Source: Dioscorea cayenensis subsp. rotundata (Eukaryota; Streptophyta; Magnoliopsida; Dioscoreales; Dioscoreaceae). Taken from it: a DNA stretch of 64,000 nucleotides. The stretch covers positions 124,001 through 188,000 of the forward strand of contig NC_052472.1 of the NCBI RefSeq assembly GCF_009730915.1. Direction: 5' to 3'. This document shows, one piece after another, positions 22,411 to 35,200 of the stretch. The position numbers and the translations under genes were made by a program. Under the pieces are notes generated by a model. It was not told the origin of the DNA and made no database searches. It was given only the letters and a program-made list of their open reading frames with translations. Each line of letters starts with the position of its first letter. The first letter of the stretch is position 1.

Positions 22411-25400
22411 ATTCTCCCACTTGAAGATTTGATTAAAAAACAATCAGATCTTCACACCATTCTTTCTACCTTGCCATTCAATGTTGCTTACGCCTCGCTG
22501 CACCACAAGAGGATCGACTTCAAAACGAACTGCACGCTGATTGCTTTTTGTCATGAAATCGCTAGGTTATCCTTGGTACTGAATCTTTTGCATGTCCATC
22601 GCATCTTCTTCTACTTTCTCACGAATGAAGTGGTATCGAACTCCCGATATGTTTGGTCTTTGAATGAAATGTCGATTCCTTGCAAGATGCAACGCACTCG
22701 TTATCACAATATAGAGTGATGTTCTCTTGTTTGTACCCGAGTTCTTCCAACACCATCTTCAACCACACTCGCTTCTTTGCTCGGCTCGTGTAGCTGCCAA
22801 ATACCGCCTCGTCGCTGATGTAGCCACGATCGATCGCAGCTTTTGAAACCCAAACCACGCCTCCTTCGCTAGTGTGAACACATATCCAAGAGTGGATTTG
22901 CTTTTTATCAAAAATCACCGCGATAATCAGCGATCAACATATCCATCGACAAGAAAGTCTCGATCCCCCATAACATAATGCAACATCCGAGGTTCCCTTT
23001 ATATATCCGAGAATCCTCTTAACAACATTCCAATGTTCTCGACTGTGATTCACCATATACCGACTTACCACTCCCACTCGCATGTGCAATGTCCGGGCTC
23101 TTGTATGGATCATGGCGAACATTAGGCTTCCCATCACGATGCATACGAGTACTCGAGACATCTCCATCCTCTCATCTTCACCGCTAGGGACACATACTTG
23201 AGGATAATTTGAAATTAACGAGAAGTGGGGTAGAAATTGGCTTACGCCTCGCATGTTGAAGCGTCAGCAAGATCTTCTTTAGATAAGTCTTCCCGAGAAA
23301 GCCAAATCTTCTTGTTATTTCTGCCTCGTGAATTTCAGATCCCTAGAATCTTGTTCGCCGGTCCCAAGTCCTTCATTTCAAACTCCCTAGCCAATTGTGC
23401 CTTCAACTCCTTGATACGATCTTTGTTGGGGCCTCGTTACCAACATGTCGTCAACATACAAAGAACAAGAAGACTGAAATCTTCTTCTTCAAACCTCTCG
23501 ACATACGCACAAGGGTCTCAGATTGAATCATCTGTAACCAAGGCTCATGATGAAGGAATCAAATCTCTTGTACCAACATCTTGGCGCTCGCTTTAGACCG
23601 CATGCAGAGATTTGTTCAACCCGCAAAACCAAGTTCTCTTTACTTTTTTTCTTCAAATCCTTCCGGTTGGAGCATGTAAATTTCTTCTTCAAGATCTCCA
23701 TGAAGAAAATGCGCTTTTGACATCTAATCGCTCAAGTCGCAAGTCTAATGTAGCACACATCGCCGAGACTACTCGTGACCGTAGTAAGTCGAACCACGGT
23801 GAAAAATATTTCGTTGAAGTCAATACCTTCCTTCCGAGCATATCCTTTTACCACCGGCCTAGCACGATAACGATCTACTTGATCATCACCGCTATGCGCT
23901 TGATCTCGTAGACCCATTTGTTGCCAATCGGGCTTTCGCCTTGTGGTAGTGACACCAGCTCCCATGTCCTATTTTTTTATGAAGAGCTTCAATTTCTTCT
24001 TCCATCACGCCATCCACCCGAGATGCATCCGAATCGTTCATGCTTCTTGAAGAGTTGATGGTTCTCCATCCCTCGCTAGAAGACAGTAAGCAATGTTACC
24101 CTCCATAATATAGTCAGAATGCCAACTTGGTGCCATTCTTGTACGAGTTGACCGACCCGAACTTCGGGACTTCGATTCACCGGCTCTTGTACCTCATGCT
24201 CCGCGTAGCTTCAGCTTCTTTTTCTACCTGTACAGTTGTAGTCTCTGTGCTTTCTTTTGAAGTGCTTTTACCATCTACTTGCTCTTGTTCTTTGTCTTCC
24301 ATGAAGATAACATCCCTGCTGATTTCAACCTTGTGGGCAGTGGGATCCCACATGCGATACCCCTTAACACCATCAAAGATATCCTAGAAACATACATTTT
24401 CTGGATTTTGGATCCAGCTTTGTAGTTTCCTGGGTATTGTACATTACATACACATGACTTCCAAATATATGAAGGTTTGAATAATCAACCGGCTTACCAG
24501 TCCCACATCTCCATCGGTGTCTTCAACTCAATTGCAGCTGATGGAGCCCGATTCACCACATAACAAAGCGGGCTCGATCGCTTCCGCCTGAACTTCTTGT
24601 CTAAGCTTGCAGCTCCCATCATGGCTCTTGTTCTTTCCAACAGTAGTCCTGCTCATCCGCCTCGCCACTCCATTTTGTTGAGGAGTGTATGTCTGAGTGA
24701 ATCGCCTTTTTAATGCCTTCTTGTTTACGTAATTCATCAAATTCTTTGCCATAGTATTCTCCTCCATTATCGGCCCCTCAAGCACTTGATCTTTTCTCCA
24801 GATTCAAGTTCCACCCGCGCTTTGTAGAATTTGAAGACTTGAAACACATCAGCCTTCCTCTTGATAGGGTACACCCAACATCTCCTGGAATAGTCATCAA
24901 TAAATGATACAAAGTAATTTGCTCCTCCCAGAGATGTAACTGGTGCTTGCCACACATCAGAGTGTACCAATTCTAGAATTGCTTTGCTTCTAGAATTAGA
25001 TGTGTTGAACTTCAGTCGATGCTGCTTGCTCACAATACAATGCTCACAAAAGGGTAATGTTACCTTTGTGAGACCATGAAGTAGATTCCTTTCTGCAAGA
25101 ATCTTCATTCCTTGCTCTGACATGTGTCCAAGTTTTCTGTGCCATGTCATTGTGCATCTTTCACTTGGATCACTTGTAGCAACCTAAGCTTCCTTCTTGC
25201 AAAGTTTCTCCCATCATCATGTATAGATTAGCAGCTATTTTTTCCCCCTTCATACATACAAGCGCTCCTCGAATTACCTTCATGATCTTGTTCTGGACTT
25301 CAATTTTGCAACCAAGATCATCAAGTTGTCCTATAGACAACAAATTCTTCTTGAGGCCCTCCACATGTCGGACTTCTTTTATAGTCCGAATCGTGCCATC

Positions 25401-26567
25401 ATACATCTTCGCTTGATGGTGCCAATGCCAACGATCTCCAAGGCTTGATCATTACAACAGAGCATGTATCCCCGTAGATAGGTTCATAGTGATGGAACCA
25501 TTCTCTTCGGGAGGTCATATGAAAAGTGGTCGTGAATCAAGAAGCCATACATCGCCAAATCTTTTTACTTGATGTAGATATCGCTTCACACACCATGGCT
25601 ACTCCATCATCCGAAGTGTTTGCAACATTTCCTCGAGGATTGGAATCCTTTTTATTTAGACTCCAACAATCTTTTTTTCAAGCTGACCTTTCTGCCACAG
25701 TGGTAACACTTGAAAGTCTTCTTACTCCTTGATTTTTGATCTACCATGATTGTAGCTCCCATCGGATCCACGCTCTGTTGATCTTCCTCTCGCCACCGCC
25801 AAGGCCTCCGCTTGTTGTGAACTTGCTAACTTGTCTTCCTTGTTCTTGCGGCGATCTCTTCCTCCGTAATCACAGACTGCAATGTTATCAAATACTAGAC
25901 CGTCTCGTGGAGGCATTGTTTGTTAAGTTGATGACGAGTTGATCATATGAACTCGTAAACTTTGGAGTAGAATTTCCGCGACGCTCACTTGACTCTATCT
26001 GTATGTCCCAATGATGTGAGTTGGGAGAATAGAGTGTTCAGTGTGTTCATGTGCTCGTCATTGAAGTAGATTCCGCCATACGCAAAGTATAGAGTTTCCT
26101 CTTAAGGAAAAATCTTGTTGTGGAGTGATTTGGCCTCGTACAACTTAGTGAGGTGATCCCGCATCTCCTTTGCCGCCTTCTTCTCTCGCTATGCTTGATA
26201 GAACCCCCATCGCAAGCGCCGATGAAGATTGGCAATGATGCTCCCCGTCCCATCTCATTCCACTTATCATCTTTGACCTCAGCTGGCCTTTCGGTGATGG
26301 CCGCCAAACAGTTGTCCTTCCTCAGGATTGCCTTCATTTTCAGCTTCCACAAAGGAGAAATTACTCCCGCTGAATTTTTTTCAATATCATACTTTCTCGC
26401 CATCGCTTTCTATCACAAACTGCTTCAAAGGCAGTAACCAGTTCCTACAAAGGGTGAATAATAATCTAACTTATTTTCTGATGTGGAGGATCCACTATTA
26501 GTGGCAGCCACAGAGCATACGATAAGTAGATATATATACACACCCTAAGTCTGGCTCTGGTACCACT
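22411..26567 (-). pseudogene. Copia 1 gag-pol remnant
   Basis: Minus-strand blocks appear in Copia order. gag lies at 26403-26047 (MARKYDIEKNSAG...LWKLKMKAIL) with a damaged CCHC knuckle near 25700. Protease/GAG-pre sequence at 25406-25170 has GLKKNLLSIGQLDDLG. Integrase at 25150-24767 has WHRKLGHMSEQGM, then C-x2-C, then ELVHSDVW and FIDDYSR. RT remnants near 23965-23732 have YRARPVVKGYARKEGIDFNE. RNase H remnants at 23254-22619 have YIKGTSDVALCYG and ITLYCDN. Numerous frameshifts and small internal losses shorten the region to about 4.15 kb. It is nonfunctional. Confidence 0.88.
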
Positions 26568-27127
26568 TGTTGTGAAATGTAGGACTGGATATAGCAGTAC
26601 CGCAGCAAAATAAATAAGAATAATGCTGAAAAATAAAGGACACAAAGATATTACGTGGAAAACCCCTAAATAATTAGGGTAAAAACCACGGGCAAGGATA
26701 GAAGAAATTCACTAAGTGGGAAAATTTCAGAAGCTACAAACTCTCTCTAATAATAAGGAGAAAACCAGTATCCTCTCTTATACTAGGAGAATAGACTAAC
26801 TCTCAAACTATTTTCTCACACTTCTCACCCTTCTTCTCTCTCTCTAACTTCCTCACTCTCACTTGTGTGTCTTAACAAATGTCATGGGGGGTTTATATAG
26901 CCCTTCACCAAACAAACTAAGTGGCTAGGATCATTTTGATCCAAGGGCTCACTAATGATGGGGGTAAGTGGCACCTACCCCCAAATAATAAAAATATTCC
27001 CCCACTAACTCTCTTCACCTACCACCAAGTCATGACAAAGAAGGAGAAATGACATCTTTGCCCTTCCATGTTGATGAAGAACATAATTGGCATGGGCCAA
27101 TCAACAATTGGTATGAGCCAATCAACA
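26568..27127 (-). repeat. Right LTR of Copia 1 (5' LTR in element sense), 560 bp
   Basis: It starts TGTTGTGAAATG and ends CAATCAACA. A primer-binding site complementary to tRNA-Met abuts its inner end. It is an uninterrupted copy of the split left LTR and therefore shows the empty Harbinger target. Confidence 0.95.
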
Positions 27128-27174
27128 CTTTCTATATTTGCAGATTAATGTTATTGTTTGGATTCAATTTTCAG

Positions 27175-27412
27175 ATACACAAGAACATATGCCAACAATC
27201 TTACATTTGCTACCGTAAAGGTATGTGCTACAAGGAAATTATCATCCATAAGAATTTTTTAGCACAAAATAAGGAAAAATAAAGAAGGATGCTAATGAGG
27301 AGGTAGTTGTATGTTTTCATTCTTATAGGGTGCTGGTCACACAGTTCCAGAGTACAAGCCAAGGGAAAGTCTAGCTATGATTAAGAGATGGCTTTCAAAT
27401 CAACCACTCTAA
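27175..27412 (+). pseudogene. Serine carboxypeptidase-like copy A, last two exons
   Basis: Exon 27175-27220 encodes TRTYANNLTFATVK. Exon 27329-27412 encodes the catalytic His segment [16 protein letters not shown] and ends WLSNQPL with TAA at 27410-27412. These exons complete copy A after the 10 kb Copia insertion, and the intron sequence on both sides matches copy B. The C-terminal part itself is intact. Confidence 0.9.
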
Positions 27413-27837
27413 GTTTTTATGGCATATTTTTTTATCAAATAAGATCCAATGATTGTGCTTGTTTCTCTATGTGGTTGTAATATGGGCATGAGTTCTCTAA
27501 ACAATTTGTATTTGTAAATTCATTAAGACCTTTCAGAGAGATGGCTTTCTCTGTGTGGTTTTTTTTCTCTATAGCTCTACCTTAGAAAACCTTCAAAACC
27601 CTCTCCCAAACAAGCAGTAAAATTTTGTCTGACTTTTACATCTCACAAGCATGGGTCTGGAGAAAACTTTACCTCAAGAGAAACACTAAGTTAGTTGGTA
27701 GCTGAAGTTAAGATAAAAGTCAATATATTTAATGTCACAGGAGCCCTTGAGCCATGACAATTGTTGATGTATTATGAATTGATATCCAAATAATTATAAA
27801 AAGAAGGATCCTCCCTTTGCCATTCTTTCAGAATGCC
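27413..27837. other. Spacer between SCPL copies A and B
   Basis: Short AT-rich gap that should hold the 3' UTR of copy A and the promoter of copy B. A tataaaaag-like motif near 27795 is a plausible TATA box about 40 bases before the copy B start. Confidence 0.4.
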
Positions 27838-28567
27838 ATGGCTTCTTATCCTCTTCGTCCCCAACGACTGTGTCAGCTGCTACTACTCCTATGGCCTATG
27901 TTCGTCTCTGCTTCCATTGTTACTCATCTTCCTTGTTTTCATGGTCCACTTTCCTTCCACCTTGAGACTGGGTGAGCTGAAGTTGTCCCTGAAATTCATG
28001 AAAAACTTGATGATTTTAATCTATAAAAATGGCTTCATTTTGTAGGTATGTTGGTGTAGATGAAGTGCAGTTTTTTTATTACTTTCATTGAGTCTGAGGG
28101 AAATCTAGCTGAGGATCCTCTTCTTCTTTGGGCCACTGGTGGCCCTGGTTGCTCTTCTTTCTGCGCCCTCATCTTTCAAAATGGTAATGTCTTTCATAAT
28201 TTCTTTATTTTTTTTCTTTCTTGTTGTTAAAATTGAAAGGAAAAAAGAAAAAAAAAAGTTTTTGTTTTGATGCCGGAGTTGATGTAGGACCTCTGAAGTT
28301 CAGGAGTGTTAAGTATAATGGTAGCTTGCCAACACTTGTGTATCATCCTTTTGCATTTGCATGTAAAAGGTATTTAGTTGCTTGATGCTCATCATGTTCT
28401 TTTGCATTTGTGTCAAATCTTTGAATAACAAGTAGTGAAAATCAAACTTGTGTTGTGATAACAGTGGCTGATTAATCACCCAAAATTCCTATCCAATCCT
28501 CTGTATGTTGGTGGTGATTCATATGCTGGCAAGGTTGTTCCATTCATCACTCAGCTGATATCACAAG
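27838..28567 (+). pseudogene. Serine carboxypeptidase-like gene copy B, first exons
   Basis: The start MASYPLRPQ is followed by a Leu-rich signal peptide, then THLPCFHGP and the donor after HLETG (exon 27838-27971). Exon 28046-28183 has [12 protein letters not shown], then the oxyanion segment GGPGCSS. A one-base T gain at about 28084 shifts the frame. Exon 28288-28369 encodes the LKFRSVKYNGSLPTL segment, with its 3' end altered. The next exon, which in copy C encodes FLDSPVGTGFSFS, is missing. Exon 28465-28567 carries the catalytic Ser in [17 protein letters not shown] follows. The protein would normally be about 450-480 residues. Confidence 0.9.
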
Positions 28568-28924
28568 GTACCGGCGTGCCGATCACCTTGTTTTTCTAGA
28601 TAATGATCCAGATGAATAGCTGTCTTTAACAAAACTAGTTTTTCTATCTGATATAATAAGCCAACTAAAGACTGAAGAACCACCTTAAATCTGTGTCTTT
28701 TATTAGGTCTGTATAGTTAATTTTCATTTTTACTCTGGTGTTAAATCAAGATAAAAAGTAGTAACTCACCATTAAAAGTGTGACGTTTGATATGCATGTA
28801 TTGAATCTGGTGCTCAGCCTCTTCTAAATCTAAAGGTAATATATATATATATATGGATGTTGATCATGATCATGGAGTATTGTTATGAAGGGCTAAACTC
28901 ATTGTAAAGGTGTTATTTTTTATT

Positions 28925-30459
28925 TATTTTTATTTTATTTTTTTGAGGGAAGAGCTCAGGGAGCTAATTTTATTGACAGAGAAAAAAATTACAAAATGTT
29001 TAGCAGGTTACACAGCAAAAAAGCAAAAACAGTAAAACAAGAACCAACAAAACCAAAAACAATAGCTAGAACAAAGAAGAAAACTAAAAATAGAAACCAA
29101 AGTCAACAAAGGTCTTCATGATCCACCGCGGTAACTCGTGACTAGACAGAAACAGATTCAACGTGTGATTGTTGTTGCTGGCGCCGGTAAGAGCAATAGC
29201 AGGACCATTCCAACGACTAGGAATGAGGGCCAAAACAGGATTGCCTGTAATTTGGAGGAGATGAGAGACATCCAAGACATCAAGTGCAGATCGCCAGGAG
29301 ACAGGGTTGCTAGTATCCAATAAGAGTTGGGCAAGGTCTTGATTGCAGTGAAGAATACGTCGTAAGTTCAGATGTCGATCAATGGAGGATCTAACAGCAA
29401 TGCCCAAAGCTTTAATCCCAGCTTCAACGAAGGACGCGGCCTCAAACCAACAGCAGCCTGCGAGTGTAACAACGTGAGAATGATTTGAAATAAAAAATCC
29501 CAGCTTACCAGTCTTGTTGATCTCATTCCAATTGTGAGCATAAAAGAGAAAGGGGCCATCAGCTTGAGTGAAATTGTTGAGGACGAGGCGCGGCCCAAAA
29601 GAGAAGAATTAGCCTGCATAAATTCTTGAACATAGGCGACAACTCGGAGAGCAATGTTGGTAAAGTTAGGACTGATGTTGCTAAAAATGGCATCGCATCT
29701 AGCCTTCCAAAGGTACCAAATATTTGCTGCAATAACATAAATTGTATGAATGGAAAAATTATAGTCAGTGATCCAGAGGCCAGAGAAAACACTATCAGAA
29801 AAGGATATACTGATCTTAAGGATACGGTTCAGAGAGTTCCAGCTATGAATAGTATAACCACAATCCTTGAAGAGGTGCTCAATCGACTATGAATAAAGAT
29901 TGCAGAAAACACAGAGATTTGGGACCCAGATTAATACTACTGAGAAAGTCAGTAGTATATATTCTGCCATGCAACAACAACCATATGAAATGTTTCACTA
30001 GGGGATCAGTATGGAGCTTCCAAAGCTTATTCCAACCAGTCCAAGACATATACAAATCAGCATTGTGATTAAGGTGATTATAAATAACAAAAGAAATTCT
30101 TAAATTGGATGAATGAGGATGCCAAACCCAAAAGTTGTTACTGCTAAGATCAAAAGGACAAAGATTAGGAATCAGAAGACTCAAGTAATTACCAAACATG
30201 GAGAGGAGCAAGTCATTGTTCCAACGACCATCCAAATAGAAGTCAGCAAGGCAAAACACATGGATATCAGTAGAGACATTAAGAAAAGTGGGCTTGTATG
30301 CAAGAGGGATATCAAATAACCAAGGGTCAAACAGGAATGAGGTTTTGGAGGGGTTGATAGTTTTAATCCAGAGGTTCAGTTTAAGGATGTCAGCTATCTT
30401 ACAAATACCTCTGAAAATCCAAGAACATTTGGGAGGGATAGAATTGGACCAGAAATTAA
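28925..30459 (-). mobile_element. 5'-truncated L1-type LINE fragment in SCPL copy B
   Basis: On the minus strand the 3' half of a plant non-LTR retrotransposon is visible. The zinc-binding RT C-terminal domain (30478-29879) includes WNKLWKLHTDPLVKHFIWLLLHG split across conserved spacing. It is followed by a degenerate RNase H-like domain at about 29407-29084. The T-rich plus-strand start at 28925-28960 is the reverse of a poly(A) tail. The RT core and ORF1 are absent, as expected for 5' truncation. Insertion removed the 3' splice acceptor of the following SCPL exon. No clear target duplication was found. The coding frames are broken. Confidence 0.82.
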
Positions 30460-31933
30460 TATTTGCTTGGCAATCCATTTACTGGAGAATTCATCGATAC
30501 GAATGCTCGGGTTCCATGTGCTCATAATATGGGCATCATTTCTGACGAGATTTACAAAGTCATGCACTTTTCTTCCAAGCGTTAGAACATCAAGAAGCCA
30601 ATTAACTTTGTTACTGTATTTTCAATTATCAATGGTACACTAGTGTATGTTCTAACGAAAATTTTAAAATCTTTCTTGAAGTTAATTATAATGAAAGAAA
30701 GAAAAATTTCTTTTTTCTCAGTCCACAACTCTTTTTTGTGAAGGAGAGGATTATGAAAATCCTACCAAGGCTCTGTGTGCTAAGAAGCTTCAAGTTGCGG
30801 AAAAGGTGACAAGAAGCAATTCAGTTACATACATTACATATAGTAAGTTACATATGAGATCTTGAAACTGTGACCTCTTGAGCATGCAGTACTTTGATGA
30901 AATCAACATGGATCACATTTTGGAGCCAAAGTGTCCGCCAGCATCACCGAAACAAAAGAATTTGAGCGGAGAAAGGCGATCTCTCAAGGATGGGCACAAC
31001 ATGTTTACTGTGCCACCAGATGTTCCTCCTCTCAAATGCAGAGTGAGTTTCATCCTTCTTTCCAACCTTCATGTTTTAGAAGAACATACAACTTAATTAT
31101 ATGAGAACATACACTCTCTTGGTGTTATCTTAGTCATATGGTTACTATTTATCTGGCATTTGGGCAAACGACGATGTTGTGAGGGATGCTCTCCACATCC
31201 AAAAGGTATATAAATTAGAGATAGTCTGATACTTATATCATTTATGATATGCATTGCTGAATTATCATTCATACAAAGCAGAAAACTGTCCCAGAATGGA
31301 TCAGATGCAATGATAATTTGCAGTATGCCTATGATCTTCCGAGCAATGTAAAATACCAGCACAAGCTCACAAGCCGAGGTTATCGAGCTCTTGTTTACAG
31401 GTTGAGCTAGACCTACTGACAAAATCATGTTCCATTTTGATGAATCTTCATACTGTAGTCACTAACACCATTTTTTGATAAATAAAAGTGGGGATCATGA
31501 TCTGACGGCACCACATATAGGAACTCAGACATGGATAAGATCTCTAAACTGCTCCATCATCGATGATTGGAGATCTTGGTTCTCTGGTGGGCAAGTAACA
31601 GGGTGAGTTCACTGAGAAATAATAATTTATTGAAAATACACATGCTTTCTATATTTGCAGACTGATGTTGTTGTTTGAATTAAAATTTTAGATACACAAG
31701 AACATATGCTAATAATCTTACATTTGCTACTATATATAAAGGTATGAGCCATAAGGAAAATATCATCAATAAGATTTTTTAAGCACAAAAAGGAAGAAAA
31801 AAAAGATACTAATAAGGTGGTGGTTGTACGTATATATTCATTCATGTAGGGTGCTGGTCACACAGGTCCAGAGTACAAACCAAGGGAAAGTCTAGCTATG
31901 GTTAAGAGATGGCTTTCATATCAACCGCTCTAG
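30460..31933 (+). pseudogene. Serine carboxypeptidase-like copy B, remaining exons
   Basis: Exons: 30460-30558 (LLGNPFTGEF...MGIISDEIYK; the acceptor was lost to the LINE), 30722-30805 (FCEGEDYENPTKALC), 30890-31042 (YFDEINMDHILEPKCP), 31134-31205 (SGIWANDDVVRDALHIQK), 31282-31400 (TVPEWIRCNDN), 31499-31602 (catalytic Asp in SGDHD), 31692-31741 and 31850-31933 (catalytic His in GAGHTGPEYK, TAG stop). The exon at 31692 is four bases longer than in copy A (an extra tata), which shifts the frame. Together with the 27838 block this is a near-complete but dead gene. Confidence 0.88.
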
Positions 31934-32260
31934 GTTTTTATTTATGGTATGTGTTTTATCAATTAAGATCCACATGTAGTGTTTGTTTTTCTATATGTTG
32001 CAATATGAACATGAGTTCTCTAAATAATTTGTTTTTACAAGTGTTTTTCTTTTTATAATAATGTGATATGGTTCCTCACATCTATATTATTTATGTTTTA
32101 ATTTATATCTCAATTATGTGTCAGGAGGAAATAGATCTTTTGACTTTTTCTATAAAATATAAATGTTTTAACCGTGTAGTTACGGTGACAGTGGCTAAAA
32201 TTTTTTTTGTTCTTCCAAATTATAATTAATACCACGAGTAATTTAATGTGTGGTGCACTG
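31934..32260. other. Spacer downstream of SCPL copy B
   Basis: AT-rich 3' flank leading to the Copia 2 target site. No gene was seen. Confidence 0.4.
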
Positions 32261-32265
32261 ATGTC

Positions 32266-35200
32266 TGATAACTTAAAAGAAGAGATGAAGAAAAACTGCA
32301 CACTTTATTCATAATCATTGAAGCCTTTATAAAGGCAAAATTCTAAAAAGATAATCTCTACTAATTTGAGTTTTAATCAACACACAACTAACTTAAATAT
32401 TTAAATCAAAGATTTCCTAACCAAACTAAAATAAACATCATTATCTTAACACCCTCCCTTAAACTTATGTTTATCTCATAAGTTTAAAGTTATCTTCCTT
32501 GCATGAATGCTTTCATTTTTGAATTGAAGTTCTTCAATAATATTTCTCAACCACCCTACTTGAAAAGCACATGTTGTTGCTGCTACAAATTCAACCTCAG
32601 TAGTTGAAGGAATACCAATATGTTGCTTCTTTGATGACCATGAGATAGTTCCAAAACCCATCATAAATACATAACTAGATGCGCTTTTCCGATCATCTAA
32701 ATCTCCTGCATAATTAGTATATGTAAATCTAATCAAATCTGACATCTCTTCTTTCTTGTTTAATTTTGTTTTGTATGCCCACTTTAAACCAATTGTTTTT
32801 TGCCCTTTGGGAAGTTCAGTCAATTCCCATGTTTTATTTTTTTCAATAGATGGAATTTCATTATCTATAGCTTTTTTCCACTTTAAATGTTGGATCGCTT
32901 TTTCAAAAGATAAAAGATCACAATTTGAAAATAAAGCAAAGTGGGTAGCAAGGTCTTCAAATTGGTTGAAATCTGTTCATTCATAATCTGCCATCCAAGC
33001 CGGCCTTTTTCGGACACGAGTAATAGGGGATTTAGTTGATGTTTCTGTTGCTGTTTGTGAAAGTTTATTAGTAATTGAGGCTTCATTAGTTGAAATTTCT
33101 TGATGTTGGACTTGCTCTCTTTCTTCTTTGGCTTCATCACTAATTATAATTGAAGTAGGCTGCTGCTCACTCCAATTCCAAGTGCTCTCCTCATCAAAAA
33201 TAACATCCCTACTCACCACAATTTTCTTTGTTAATGGATCATACAATTTAAAAACTTTGGATATTTCACTAATCCCAAGAAAAACACACTTTTGCCCTTT
33301 ATCATCAAGCTTCTTTCTTTTCTCATCTGGAATATGTGCATATGCAATGCAACCAAAAATTCTGAAGTGATCTATTGTCTGGGTCTTCTTCCACTCCATG
33401 CTTCTTTCTCCGGTGTTTTTGTTTTTGAACGACAAAAGTAGGACTTCTATTCAAGATATGAATGCTCCAATTCATCGCTTCGGCCAAAAATTCTTCGAAT
33501 TTCCGCCCTTTGTTAACAAGGTTCGCACTATATTGAGGATGGTTCGATTTTTTTCTTTTCCGATACACCATTCCCGTTGTGGGGGAATAGGAAGGCGTGA
33601 GCTCTCTTCGGATGCCATGATAATTACAAAAACTTTCAAAGTCTTTCGAGCAGTACTCTCCTCCACGATCAGTGCGAATTGTTTTAATAGGCTTCCCGGT
33701 TTCACTTTGAACATATACCTTGAAGCTCTTAAATACACTAAAAGCTTCTGATTTCTCCTGTAAAAAATAAACCCAAGTTTTCTGAGAATAATCATCAGTG
33801 AAAATAATAAAATATCTTTTACCTCCATTAGAAGTAGGATTTATTGGTCCACAAATATCAGAGTGAACAAGTTCTAAAACATCTTTTGCTCTCCAAGACT
33901 TTCCTTGAGAGAAAGGAGTACGATGTTGTTTGCCAACAACACACTCTTCACAAACTTGGGAGGGAATAGTGTTTTTAGGAAGCCCTATCACCATATCTTT
34001 TTCTTGGAGTGTCTTCAATCCACCAAAGCTCAAGTGACCATACCGATAATGCCATAGCCATGAAGGGTCTTTTGTTTTAGCCATCAAACAAGGTTGAGCA
34101 CATTAAATCTTTATAGGAAACAACCTATTTGAACTCATTGGCACAATTGCAATTGCACCTCTACAAGGATCATATATTTCACAAGTACCCTTTTGAATAG
34201 TAATTGTATATCCCTTTTCTTGCAACTGACCAGCACTTAGTAAGTTACTTTTCAAGTCAGGAACATAAAAAACATTAGAAATTTTTTCTATAAAACCATT
34301 CTTGGTTTTTATATTAATATCACCCTTTCCCATCACATTCACCGTAGAGCAATCTCCAAAGCTAACAGTAGAGTGAAAATCTTCATTTAAGTAAGAAAAG
34401 AAGGACTTACTTCCACACATATGGTTGCTACAACCAGTGTCCACAAACCAAATATCTGACTTGTGAGATTCTTGACTATCTTGAATTGCTATTAGCAAAG
34501 TCTCCGCTTCTTTATTTTCAGCAAAATTTGACTTTTCTCCTTTGTCTTTGTCATTAGGTAGCTTGGTATAACATTCAGAACGGTAATGACCAAATCGATG
34601 ACATCTAAAACACTCAATTTTAGATTTATCAAATTGTTGACCTCGTCCTCTTCCTTTACTTTGTAGATAAGTATCATCAGTATTTCTGTTGCCACTTCTG
34701 TAGCCTCTATATGCTCTTCCTCTTCCTCTACTTCCACCGTGACCTCTACCTCGTAATATTGAGAAATTGTTGGTTGTAGAGGCCTTCAAAGCTTGCTCCT
34801 CAGCAATAAAATTACGGTTGATCTTACGTTCGCGAACTAATAAAGAGCTTTGAAGTTCATCAATTGAGAGTGCATCTATGTCCCTTTGATTCTTCAATTG
34901 AGCAAACTATGTAGTCAAATTTTCTATCGTCAAAGATCGCAATATCTTTTCAACAATAGTGACATCATCCATCTTCTCCCACTGAAACCGCATATTATTG
35001 GCCAATCCCATGGTTCTTGCAAAATAGTTGTTATGATTCTCCGTCCTTCATCTGTAGATTTTCAAAATCCCTTCTCAAGGCTTGAAGTTGTGCACGCTTT
35101 ACCCTTGATGAGCCTTGATATTTTTTCTTCATCGAATCCCATATATCCTTGGAGGTTTCTTTGCAAAGAATCATCTCCAAAATAGATCGATCAATGGCCT

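Larger units (their letters stand above)
17096..27127 (-). mobile_element. Ty1/Copia LTR retrotransposon (Copia 1), nested in an SCPL intron
   Basis: The element has TG...CA termini, two LTRs and a CTTTC target duplication. Left LTR: 17096-22410 (about 563 bp once the inserted Harbinger element and its duplicated TAA are removed). Right LTR: 26568-27127 (560 bp). The primer-binding site on the minus strand next to the right LTR reads GTGGTACCAGAGCC, close to the initiator tRNA-Met pattern. The polypurine tract AAGTGGGAGAAT abuts the left LTR. Coding order on the minus strand is gag, protease, integrase, RT, RNase H, which is the Copia order. The frames are broken many times and the LTRs differ at several substitutions and indels, so it is not recent. 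SCPL copies A and B both extend on either side of the site. Confidence 0.95.

Noticed and set aside
23612-26437. Plus-strand open frames across Copia 1
   Set aside because: Antisense to recognisable Copia gag, integrase and RT segments.
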